A stretch of 64,000 bases of DNA from CAYTBN01 sp964542165 (GTDB lineage: Bacteria > Myxococcota_A > UBA796 > UBA9615 > CAYRNR01). Position 1 is the stretch's first letter, and each line of letters begins with the position of its first letter. A program made the translations under genes and the position numbers. Where the stretch lies: the NCBI GenBank assembly GCA_964542165.1, contig CAZITQ010000006.1, forward strand, positions 28,528 through 92,527, read 5' to 3'. The notes below the pieces were generated by a model. That model saw only the letters and a list, made by a program, of their open reading frames with translations, searched no databases and was not told the origin of the DNA. Shown one piece after another: positions 43,817 through 51,564 of this stretch.

Positions 43817-45511
43817 CTAGGGAGCCGCCGCCGCGATGACCTTGGAATCCGGGTAGAAGCGGCCGGCCAGGTCCAGGTGGCGCTGGGCCTCCTTCTCCCG
43901 GGCCTTCTTGTCCGACAGCAGCCCCAGCACTCCGCCGGGGCCCTCGAACTTCAGCTCGTGGTAGACGCCGTAGTGCTGGGCGCCGCAGACCTGCTGCAGG
44001 AAGCGGCGACCGGCGTTGGCGTCGGCTTCAGCCAGCGGTACGAGGTTGAAGACCACGTCCGGGTGGACCTTGTTCTTCTTGTCCCCCACGAACCGCGCCC
44101 GCAGGTCCGCCCGCTCGAGCACCGACCCCACCGGGAAGGTCACGGCGACCTGCTCGGGGAAGTAGGGTTCGATCTCCGCCACGGAGAGCTCGGTGGCCTC
44201 GATGACCTCGCTGGCGTCGTACTGCAGCGCCTCGAGGAAGAACTGCTTGGGCTTGAGCGTCACCGTGTCGTCGGTCAGGTTGGCCAGCGAGAAGGTCGCG
44301 ACGATGGCGAAGTCGCCTTCGACCACCTTGCGCTCCACGAAGTCCAGGCTCGCCAGGAAGTCCCCCGACGGGCGGACGTCACCCAGGTAGGCGTCCTCTC
44401 GCTGCAGGAAGATCACCAGCGGCTGGGTGCCGTCGCCACCGGCGACGGTGAGCCCGGGGATGGTGAACCGCAGGCCCTTGGACTGGGGCGGCGCCTCGAA
44501 GGCGAGCCGGATGGTCTGCCCCCGGCCGGGATCCAGCTGAACCCTGGAGATCAACCGCGGCATGAGAACCCGGCCGTTGTCGTCCTGGAGCTGGAAGAGA
44601 TTGGGGTCCACGGTCAGGGATTCGGAGCCCCCGTTGTCCAGCCGCACGGCGAGGCGGTAGTAGACGTGCTCGGGGTCCAGCTGTTCGGCGTACTCCACCT
44701 GCCGGACGATCTCCTGAAGGGCCACCGAGAGCTGGTTGGTGGCCACCACCGCCGCGGTCGCGTCGAAGCGTTCGTACTCGTCCCGTGGGGACCGGGCGCG
44801 GCGCGGCTCCACCACCCCCGTGGGCCCCAGGGAGAGCTCCCACTGCTCACCGATCAGCAGCGGCAGGTCCGCCCCACCCAGGACCCGGGCCTCCACCTGA
44901 AGGTAGGCGGGTGCCGGCCGCTCACCCTCGAGCACAGCCCAGAGTCGCTTGGCCGTCCGCGCGACGCTGGCCGACCGATCGCCCTGGTAGCGGTAGTAGT
45001 AGGGACCCTTGGGATCCACCACCGGCAGCGGTTCGGCCTCCGCTGCGGAGAGCGAGGCGAAGTAGACCAGGTCCACCGGCTCGTCCAGCTTCCGGTGGGT
45101 CACGGTGGCCTGGCTGACATCCACGTGCAGCAGATCACCCGGGAGCTGGACCTCCTGGACGTTGCCCTCCGCGCCGGACGGATCCAGCTCGGACCACCGC
45201 AGGTGGGTCATGACCACCCCGTCCACCACCTCTTGCTTCACCACCGCGAGCTTGGCGATCGGGGTGTTCTGGGTGGCGACCTCGCCGATCACCCCCAGGT
45301 TCCGTCGCTCCGTCGCCCGGTGGTTGATCGTGGCGTAGAGGCCGAGGATCAACAGGACCACGACCACCCCGCCCAGGCCGATCAGGCGCGCCTTGCGGTC
45401 CCCCTCCTGGCCGATGATCTTGTTCAGCCAGCCGCCTCCGCCCTGGCCGCGTCCGAGGGGATCTCCGCCACCGTCCGCGTCCTGGATGGGGTCGTTGTTC
45501 TCGTCTGCCAT
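43817..45511 (-). CDS. Single-pass membrane protein of unknown function
   Basis: A Gly/Asp-rich N-terminus (about 40 residues) precedes one membrane helix (LIGLGGVVVVLLILGLYATI, about 42-62). A large beta-rich periplasmic part follows, to residue 564. I recognise no family. A Ser/Thr/Glu-poor segment LVYFASLSAAEAEPLPVVDPKGPYYYRYQG is spread over residues 150-180. GGAGAGGA precedes the ATG. It lies 36 bp downstream of the DnaC-like gene on the same strand, so it may be in the same operon, but a functional link is not evident. Confidence 0.6.
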   Translation of the reverse strand: MADENNDPIQDADGGGDPLGRGQGGGGWLNKIIGQEGDRKARLIGLGGVVVVLLILGLYATINHRATERRNLGVIGEVATQNTPIAKLAVVKQEVVDGVVMTHLRWSELDPSGAEGNVQEVQLPGDLLHVDVSQATVTHRKLDEPVDLVYFASLSAAEAEPLPVVDPKGPYYYRYQGDRSASVARTAKRLWAVLEGERPAPAYLQVEARVLGGADLPLLIGEQWELSLGPTGVVEPRRARSPRDEYERFDATAAVVATNQLSVALQEIVRQVEYAEQLDPEHVYYRLAVRLDNGGSESLTVDPNLFQLQDDNGRVLMPRLISRVQLDPGRGQTIRLAFEAPPQSKGLRFTIPGLTVAGGDGTQPLVIFLQREDAYLGDVRPSGDFLASLDFVERKVVEGDFAIVATFSLANLTDDTVTLKPKQFFLEALQYDASEVIEATELSVAEIEPYFPEQVAVTFPVGSVLERADLRARFVGDKKNKVHPDVVFNLVPLAEADANAGRRFLQQVCGAQHYGVYHELKFEGPGGVLGLLSDKKAREKEAQRHLDLAGRFYPDSKVIAAAAP

Positions 45512-45547
45512 CCGTCCTCTCCTCTGTCCTCAGAGCTTCACGAGCTC

Positions 45548-46354
45548 TCAACTCCGCCGTCCGCGGCGGGTACGCCGCGAGCGCCGGAAGTCCTCCCCGT
45601 CCATCTCGTGGAAATCGCACATCCCATGGAGACGGGACTGGATCCGCACGCCGACCCTCTGGGTCAGGGTGTCCGATACGAACCCGGCATGCCGCTCGGC
45701 GGCCTTGGGCTCGCGGTCCAGGTGGTTGGTGGTCGCGATCGTGGTGCGGCCAGCGTTGTAGCGGCGGCTGACCAGGTCGTCGAGCACGTCCATCTCCCAC
45801 TCGGTGCCTCGCCCCTTGCCCAGGTCGTCGATCACCAGCACGTCGACCCGGGTCAGCGGCTCCACCAGCTCCGCCGCACCTTCCCGGCGTTCGTAGGCCG
45901 CCTTCAGATCGTGCAGCAGCTGGACGAAATCGCAGAAGCGGCAGGCCTTCCCCTTCTCGAGGGTCAGTTCCCGGACCATGGCCGCGGCCAGATGGGTCTT
46001 CCCGACGCCCACCGGGCCCAGCAGGATCAGCCCCCGGGTTTCCAGCGGGTAGTTCCTGACCAGGTCCCTCGCTGCACGCTGCGCATCACGCTGTTTCTCG
46101 GTACTCGGCGAGAAGGTGTCAAACATGGAGGCGAAGAACCGCCCCGGGATCCCCGCCCGGTTGAACAGCTCGATCCGGCGACGGAAGTCCCTGCAACCGC
46201 AGGGGCGGACCACCGGGTACCCCTCCTCCCCCTCGTGCCGGACGACCTCGGCGCCATCGCAGTCGGGGCAGCTCCACCCGGGCGCCGGGCTCGCCACGGC
46301 GGCGCCCTCGCGGGGCGCGATCACGTATGCGGGCTGGGTGCGTTTGCCGCTCAT
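45548..46354 (-). CDS. DnaC/IstB-type AAA+ helicase loader
   Basis: The 268-residue protein has an N-terminal zinc-binding knuckle (CPDC at 29-32, CGC at 52-54), then an AAA+ ATPase with Walker A GPVGVGKTHL (113-122), Walker B VLVIDDLGKG and sensor-I ATTNHL. This is the DnaC/DnaI plan. No IS21 transposase is near, so it is a chromosomal helicase loader rather than IstB. The upstream gene ends six bases before it and probably encodes its partner. Confidence 0.85.
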   Translation of the reverse strand: MSGKRTQPAYVIAPREGAAVASPAPGWSCPDCDGAEVVRHEGEEGYPVVRPCGCRDFRRRIELFNRAGIPGRFFASMFDTFSPSTEKQRDAQRAARDLVRNYPLETRGLILLGPVGVGKTHLAAAMVRELTLEKGKACRFCDFVQLLHDLKAAYERREGAAELVEPLTRVDVLVIDDLGKGRGTEWEMDVLDDLVSRRYNAGRTTIATTNHLDREPKAAERHAGFVSDTLTQRVGVRIQSRLHGMCDFHEMDGEDFRRSRRTRRGRRS

Positions 46355-46360
46355 GAACCG

Positions 46361-47005
46361 TCAATCCTGCCAGAACCGTCGAGGATCCAGTACCGGATCC
46401 TGCGCCATCAGCCGGCGCCTCACAAGCTCCGCGAGCAGATCCTCGCGGGCGTCGGCGCTCATTCCGGCCAGGACGTCGGCGGAGGCAGCCTCGACCTCCT
46501 GGAGCAGGGCGTCCCTCGCCTCCGGCGCCAGGGCGTCCATCCGGCCCTGGTAGTGCTCGCGAGAGACGGAGACGAAACGGACGAAGGCGCGCTCTTCCCC
46601 CAGCCCGGCCTCCCCCGCGAGCAGCCTCAGCGCGGCGGCGGAGTCGCCTTCCACGGCGGTCGACAGCCCGAGCACCGTTTCGCGCCAGCTGTCGTCCGGT
46701 TCGGGAGGAGCCTGCGTGGGCGCGCTCACGGGCGCGGGTGGGCTCGCGCCGCCGCGGCTGCCCCCCTTCTGAGCCCGCTCCACGTCCTTGCGCATCCGGC
46801 TGAGGGGGAGCCCCCGGGGCGGTCGCTTGAGCCGGGCCAGGCGCTCGGCTCCACGGCGGAAGCCGGCCAGCACCGCCTCCAGCGGGACCCCCTGTTCGTA
46901 CAACTCCTCGAGCACGTGAAGGTCCATGTCGCCGAGGAGCTGGGCCTGGGGGCGGAGGTGCTGGACCAGCGCCTCGATCTCTCGCAGATAGCTCGCGCGG
47001 TCCAT
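46361..47005 (-). CDS. Helical protein, probable partner of the helicase loader
   Basis: This 214-residue helical protein starts at ATG 47005; an upstream GTG at 47017 is in frame. It contains HLRPQAQLLGDMDLHVLEELYEQGVPLEAVLAGFRRGAERL, spread over residues 16-56, a Pro-rich middle, and a second helical part ending RRFWQD. I do not recognise it. Its six-base spacing to the DnaC-like gene and its size suggest a primosome or replication-initiation role like that of DnaD/DnaB in Firmicutes. This is inference from context. Confidence 0.55.
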   Translation of the reverse strand: MDRASYLREIEALVQHLRPQAQLLGDMDLHVLEELYEQGVPLEAVLAGFRRGAERLARLKRPPRGLPLSRMRKDVERAQKGGSRGGASPPAPVSAPTQAPPEPDDSWRETVLGLSTAVEGDSAAALRLLAGEAGLGEERAFVRFVSVSREHYQGRMDALAPEARDALLQEVEAASADVLAGMSADAREDLLAELVRRRLMAQDPVLDPRRFWQD

Positions 47006-47015
47006 AGGGAGCGCC

Positions 47016-47024
47016 ACGATAGCA
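47016..47024 (-). promoter_or_regulatory. Extended -10 element TGCTATCGT, short or no leader
   Basis: On the minus strand this nonamer ends 10 bases before the ATG at 47005, and no Shine-Dalgarno follows. It is identical to the elements at 11430 and 13845. Confidence 0.45.
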
Positions 47025-47132
47025 CGGAGGCAGTGGCCAGCGGTCTGCTTGAAATCGACCCGGCTTTGTACTTAGATGGACCGGCCCTGCCGTCCCTGTC
47101 TACCAGCGGACGGTGGCTTCCCGGAGGTCAAG

Positions 47133-48194
47133 ATGCTTCGCCGTTGGTGGTCGCCGCTGTGGGTCATGGTCGCCGCCCTCGTCCTGTCCGCGCCCGCGTG
47201 GGCCCAGGAGGACGAGGAGGACATCCTGATCGAGGAGGACGAGGAGCCCCTCGTCAAGCAGGACAACGCCAAGATCTACCGCCTGTTCAAGGAGGAGGTC
47301 GAGGGCCTCCCCGAGCTGGAGGAGATCGACGCCTGGTACGGGTACATGAACGAGTACCCGGAGACCATGTACCGAACGGAGATCGTCCGTCGGATCAAGG
47401 CGCTGGAGTCCGGTGCCCTGGACGAGGCGGAGAACGACGCCCCGGAGTGGGAGACCGAGGAGACGGGCGGGCGCGGCGCCAAGTACGACGAGATGCCCTT
47501 CCTCGAGCCCTTCAACTTCCTGTCGTTGAACACCCGCAGCAAGGTCCACCTGCAGATCGCGTACGGCTACGCGACCATGTTCAACTACGACTTCGGCGTC
47601 GAGTATGCCCTGCGCCGCAACTTCTCCATCTTCGGTCACGCCCGGCACTGGGGCCACGGCATCGGCTTCACCGCCGACCTGGGCGCCAAGTACGCGGTGG
47701 TCAAGGACACGCGCACCGGCGGCCTGTTCGTGGTCGGCGCCCACGTCCTGGCGGGCGCGGACCCGGGGGTCAAGATCGCTCTCGACCCCTTCATCGGCAT
47801 CGGGGTCTGCCCCCACGACAAGCCGGTCAGCCTCCAGTTCGAGATCGGCTACGAGATGCGGTTCACGCCGTGGCACTGGGACGCCCACGCCGGCGTGAAC
47901 CTGGCGATCAAGGCCTCCGACGGCGTCGCGATCTTCTTCGAGGGCACGGGCCACAACTACGTGCGAAAGACGCTTCGCTACGACGTGCCGGCGGGCGAGG
48001 AGTGCGGAGACGAGTCCAAGGACGAGCACTGCATCGTCGAGTACTACGGCTTCTACGAGGCCGCGGCGGGCGTGAAGTTCTTCCCCCGCGAGAACATCGA
48101 GGTCACCATCGCCGCCCGGGCCCCCTTCTTCTACCGCAAGTGGCAGCACTACCACCCCGCGGGCGGTGGCGCCCAGGTGCTGATCTACTTCTAG
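47133..48194 (+). CDS. Outer-membrane beta-barrel-like protein
   Basis: GGAGGT precedes the ATG at 47133. A signal peptide (residues 1-24, ending AWAQ) is followed by an acidic helical segment (to about 95). Amphipathic strands then run to a terminal Phe (VLIYF), typical of BAM substrates. Patterns such as FIGIGVCPHDKPVSLQFEIGYEMRFTP suggest an eight- to ten-strand barrel. Function unknown. A TTGAAA (47049-47054) with TTAGAT after 17 bp may be its promoter. Confidence 0.65.
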   Translation: MLRRWWSPLWVMVAALVLSAPAWAQEDEEDILIEEDEEPLVKQDNAKIYRLFKEEVEGLPELEEIDAWYGYMNEYPETMYRTEIVRRIKALESGALDEAENDAPEWETEETGGRGAKYDEMPFLEPFNFLSLNTRSKVHLQIAYGYATMFNYDFGVEYALRRNFSIFGHARHWGHGIGFTADLGAKYAVVKDTRTGGLFVVGAHVLAGADPGVKIALDPFIGIGVCPHDKPVSLQFEIGYEMRFTPWHWDAHAGVNLAIKASDGVAIFFEGTGHNYVRKTLRYDVPAGEECGDESKDEHCIVEYYGFYEAAAGVKFFPRENIEVTIAARAPFFYRKWQHYHPAGGGAQVLIYF

Positions 48195-48216
48195 TCGGGA
48201 TCGATTCGGGGGAGGG

Positions 48217-48408
48217 CTAGCGGATCTTGGCGGACCCTTCCAGGTCTGCGCTCACCAGATGCAGCAGCTGCGTGGACAGCTCGATGACCTGCTGGTTGGT
48301 CAGGCCGGTGTCCCTGAGCTCCTTGTAGAACGAGCGCGCCATCACGCCTCGGGTCCGCTTCCACTCGTTGCCGCGGTACTTCGGCATCCTCAGCTCTTCT
48401 TTGACCAT
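48217..48408 (-). CDS. 63-residue protein under a sigma-54 promoter
   Basis: The small basic protein reads MVKEELRMPKYRGNEWKRTR... and has two helices (RSFYKELRDTGLTNQQVIELS and LLHLVSADLEG, split around residue 46). GGGAG lies nine bases before the ATG. It has no signal peptide and no recognised family. The LTNQQVIELSTQLLHLV segment could be a helix-turn-helix or protein-binding helix. The strong -24/-12 promoter 54-69 bp upstream and the palindrome behind it suggest tight regulation. Confidence 0.65.
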   Translation of the reverse strand: MVKEELRMPKYRGNEWKRTRGVMARSFYKELRDTGLTNQQVIELSTQLLHLVSADLEGSAKIR

Positions 48409-48461
48409 CGTCTTCCACTCCCGTGCGATCGGGTTACTGCTTCTGGTTGCCCGCCGTTTTG

Positions 48462-48477
48462 AGCAAGGACCGTGCCA
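48462..48477 (-). promoter_or_regulatory. Sigma-54 (-24/-12) promoter, perfect consensus
   Basis: The minus strand reads TGGCACG-GTCC-TTGCT, the textbook RpoN consensus. Transcription would start near 48452, giving a leader of about 44 nt before the ATG at 48408. Confidence 0.85.
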
Positions 48478-48481
48478 GGGT

Positions 48482-48497
48482 CCGAACGATTGTTCGG
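48482..48497. promoter_or_regulatory. Palindrome CCGAAC-GATT-GTTCGG (SOS-box-like)
   Basis: Perfect 6-bp arms lie four bp upstream of the -24 element. The core CGAAC-N4-GTTCG is the Bacillus/actinobacterial-type LexA box. Other operators share this form, and the location would suit a repressor or an activator close to RpoN polymerase. Confidence 0.55.
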
Positions 48498-48735
48498 GAA
48501 AGAAAAAGCGCAGTGATTTCAGGGGGTTTATGGATAGCTTTGGCGAGTTTAGGTAGGCGTGTATTCCTGAGCGGCGTAGTGGATTACCCGATCCGGGCGG
48601 CAGGTGCGAAGTGGGGTTCGCAGTGGTGGGGAGCGGGGAAGAAGAACGAAGCCGCAGAGGCACGCAGATGATGGTTCATCGGCGATGACCGGCCTGGGAT
48701 GGGATTCGGAGTCCGAACTCGGCGGGGTCGAGAAG
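48498..48735. other. Intergenic region, lower GC, no gene seen
   Basis: The stretch is A/T-richer than its surroundings and holds no convincing gene. Around 48647-48672 it contains GAAGCCGCAGAGGCACGCAG, similar to purine-rich GCAGAGG repeats scattered in many environmental genomes. Confidence 0.4.
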
Positions 48736-50662
48736 CTAGCTTTTCTTGTCTTCCTGCTTCTTGATCACCTTCATGACCATCTGCAGGTACTTCTTGATGT
48801 TGGGGATCTCGGGGTCCAGGCGGTAGGCCTTCTGCAGATCCAGGAAGGCCTTCTTGTGGTTCTTCTGGTAGTAGTAGCTCAGGCCCCGGTTGCAGTATGC
48901 CTGGGCCAGGTCGGCGTCCAGGTCGAGGCATTTGCCGTACTGCTTGATCGCCTTGGCGTACTCCTTTTTGAGGAAGTGCACCTCGCCCATGCCCAGGTAG
49001 CCCGCCGGGCTGTCCGGGTCGATCTCCAGGGCGGTGGCGAACTCCTCCTGGGCAGCGTCGTAGTCGGGGGTCTGCAGGTGGACGGCCCCGAGACCCACGT
49101 GAGCCTCGAAGTTCTGGGCGTCCAGCTCCAGGACCTTGATGTACAGCTCCATGGCCGCGGGGAAGTTCTTGCGGCCGCGTAGCTTGCTCGCCAGCTCCAG
49201 GTAGCGGTTGATCGCCTCCTCGTCGGCCTCTTCGCCCGCAGGGATCTCCTCGTCGATGGGCTCGTCCGCCTCGCCGGCCTCGACCTCGATGGGCTCGTCG
49301 CCCCCGGCGTCGACGATCTCGGCGCTCTGCTCCGCCTCGTCCTCGGCGATGAACAGCGGCTCGCCCTCGCCGGTCTGGACCGCGTCCAGCTCGGCGCCGG
49401 CGGACAGGTCGACCTCGATCTCTTCCATCTCGACCGAATCGAGCCCGTCCACGTCGATGCCGATGTCCTCGCCGTCATCGGCGACGACGATCTCCTCCTC
49501 GGCTGCCTCGATGACCTCCTCCTCGGCTGCCTCGATGACCTCCTCCTCGGCTGCCTCGACGACCTCCTCCTCGGCTGCCTCGATGACCTCCTCCTCGGCT
49601 GCCTCGACGACCTCCTCCTCGGCTGCCTCGACGACCTCCTCCTCGGCTGCCTCGATGACCTCCTCCTCGGCTGCCTCGATGACCTCCTCCNNNNNNNNNN
49701 NNNNNNNNNNNNNNNNNNNNNNNNNNNNNNNNNNNNNNNNNNNNNNNNNNNNNNNNNNNNNNNNNNNNNNNNNNNNNNNNNNNNNNNNNNGCCTCGACGA
49801 CCTCCTCCTCGGCTGCCTCGACGACCTCCTCCTCGGCTGCCTCGACCTCTCCCTCGGCCGCCTCGACCTCCTCTTCGGCCGCCTCGACCTCTCCCTCGGC
49901 CGCCTCGACCTCGTCGCCCTCGACGGCCTCGTTGTCCGTCGAGGTGTCGGTGGCCGATCGTTCCTCGATGTCGCCGACGTTGAAGTCCCCTACGTCGATG
50001 CGAATGTCTCGGACGTCCTCGATCTGCTCGAGGATCTGGTCGCCACCCGCGGCCTTGATGCCCTGCTCTGCGGCCTTGCGGGCTTCGTCCAGAGCCTTGT
50101 TGACCCGCTCACGCTCCGCCGCGGCCGTGGTGGCAGCGGCGGCGATCTCCCGCATCCGGTCCTCGAGGGACTCCTCGAGGGTCCGCAGGGACTCTGTGAG
50201 GGTCTCCTGGACGATGCTGACCAGCTTGGCTTCCAGCTGACCGGACTTCGCGTTCACCGCCTGGTCGACCAGATCCCGCAGTTCGCCGGACTGGCCCCGC
50301 AGTTCACCCAGCGCCCGGTCGACGCCCAGGGCGATGCGGTGCTCCATCAGGGCTTCCAGCTCGTCCCTGAGGACCACGTCGCCTTCCGGCGCGGCAGGCT
50401 GAGACGCCACGCCGCTGGCGCTCACCATCCCCCGGGGGAACTCGACGGTCGACCGCAGCGCGGTGTTGGCCGCCGACAGGCCAGCCGCCAGGATCCGCTG
50501 CCGCTGCTTGTACTGGAAACGCCCCTCGATCGCCTCGCCGAGCGCTTCCTGGGCGGCGACGATCGAGGCGGTGATCCCGTGACACGCGGTGATCGCCTTG
50601 TTGCTATCGAACGGGGTCGCCTCGGTGGCTTCCGTGGCGGCCTCGTTGTTGTCGTTCGCCAT
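48736..50662 (-). CDS. Coiled-coil / Glu-repeat / TPR protein (contains N gap)
   Basis: AGGGGTGAG precedes the ATG at 50662. Residues 1-225 are helical (GITASIVAAQEALGEAIEGRFQYKQ ..., split at residue 50, LVSIVQETLTESLRTLEESLED), likely coiled coil. Then come acidic eight-residue repeats (EEVVEAAE / EEVIEAAE) from a 24-bp unit, interrupted by 100 N. The frame after the gap differs from the frame before it only because the gap length is arbitrary. The end has at least four TPR-like units (AINRYLELASKLRGRKNFPAAMELY ...). The two apparent halves are one gene. It forms an operon with the coiled-coil gene 52 bp upstream. Scaffold role inferred. Confidence 0.75.
49493..49846. repeat. 24-bp coding tandem repeat spanning a 100-N gap
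   Basis: Nearly identical 24-bp units alternate GATGAC and GACGAC variants on the plus strand. Eight units precede the gap (49493-49690) and at least two follow it (49791-49846). The true copy number is unknown. Confidence 0.9.
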
Positions 50663-50714
50663 GACTCACCCCTGCTCGTGGTTCGGTGTATTGGCAGGCC
50701 AGCGCAGACGACGG

Positions 50715-51281
50715 CTACTCGCCGCCCTCCGCTTCGGCCAATGCCTCTTCTGCACCTTCCTGGGAGCCGGTCAGGTTGGTCATCTCCTTGTTCAGGTCCT
50801 TGATCGACTTCATGTACTCCTCGCGGACCTTCTGCATCCGCGAGACACCCTCCTCGAGGACCTTCACCCGGTTCTTGAGCTTCTTGTTCTCGCGCTCGAG
50901 ACGGTTGAGATCCTTCTCCAGATCCCGGATCCGGTCGTCGTCCGAGTCGATCTCCTTGGTCTTGTCGGAGATCTCCATCTCGAGGCGCTGGATGTCTTTT
51001 TCGCGGGCGAACTTCTCGTTCTGCTTCTCGTCCCGCTGCCCGGTCAGGTCGTCGGTGGTCTCGGTCAGACCCACGAGCTCACCGCCGATCACATCCACCT
51101 CGGCCTGCAGCTTGGACTGCATCTCGGAGTTGCGCTTGATGTCCAGCTCGGTCGTGGCGATCTGCTGGGTCAGGCGCTCCGTGGTCTTGAGCGTGGTGGT
51201 GAGGAACGTGATGCGCTCTTCGAGAATGTCATTGAGCTCGTTGTTGATCTCGACGAGCCTCTCGTCACTCGCATCGGCCAT
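50715..51281 (-). CDS. Long coiled-coil protein
   Basis: The 188-residue protein is almost wholly heptad repeats (ERLVEINNELNDILEERITFL ..., IRDLEKDLNRLERENKKLKNRVKVLEEG). It lacks signal peptide and membrane helix. AAAGGAGA lies seven bases before the ATG. Resembles cytoskeletal or SMC-like coiled coils. It is the first gene of the operon with the TPR protein, with which it may assemble. Confidence 0.8.
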   Translation of the reverse strand: MADASDERLVEINNELNDILEERITFLTTTLKTTERLTQQIATTELDIKRNSEMQSKLQAEVDVIGGELVGLTETTDDLTGQRDEKQNEKFAREKDIQRLEMEISDKTKEIDSDDDRIRDLEKDLNRLERENKKLKNRVKVLEEGVSRMQKVREEYMKSIKDLNKEMTNLTGSQEGAEEALAEAEGGE

Positions 51282-51564
51282 GGCGACTCTCCTTTCCGCG
51301 TTTGTCTTGCGGACTGGTTGTTCATCGACGTAGGGACCCAGAATTGTCAGCCATCGTATGCCGCCAGTGCAACCTCGCGACTCCCTCTTTCGATGGCCCT
51401 CCGACCCCCGCTCCCCGGCTGTAGCCGGAGCTGGAATCGAACTACGCTAGCACGCGCGTTCTTTGAGTGTCAATTTGACTCGGAGCGGCCGAGATGGAAC
51501 GCAGTCCCTCGTTTTTGAGTGATAAGATGCCGTCGCGAGCGGGGGGCGGCGCGGGGCGATCTCG
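51282..51564. promoter_or_regulatory. Divergent promoter region with palindromes
   Basis: Between divergent genes lie GTCAA-T-TTGAC (51469-51479), a CCGGCT-GT-AGCCGG hairpin (51415-51428), and a plus-strand extended -10 TGATAAGAT (51520-51528) about 35 bp before the TPR-CHAT-like gene. No gene is seen. Confidence 0.4.

Noticed and set aside
45548..46354. IstB of an IS21 element
   Set aside because: No IstA transposase or terminal repeats nearby, a zinc knuckle is present, and the gene is coupled to a non-transposon gene.
49208..50803. Plus-strand Ser/Ala-rich frame across the N gap
   Set aside because: It is the antisense of the Glu-rich repeats; the minus strand encodes coiled coil and TPRs with proper start sites.
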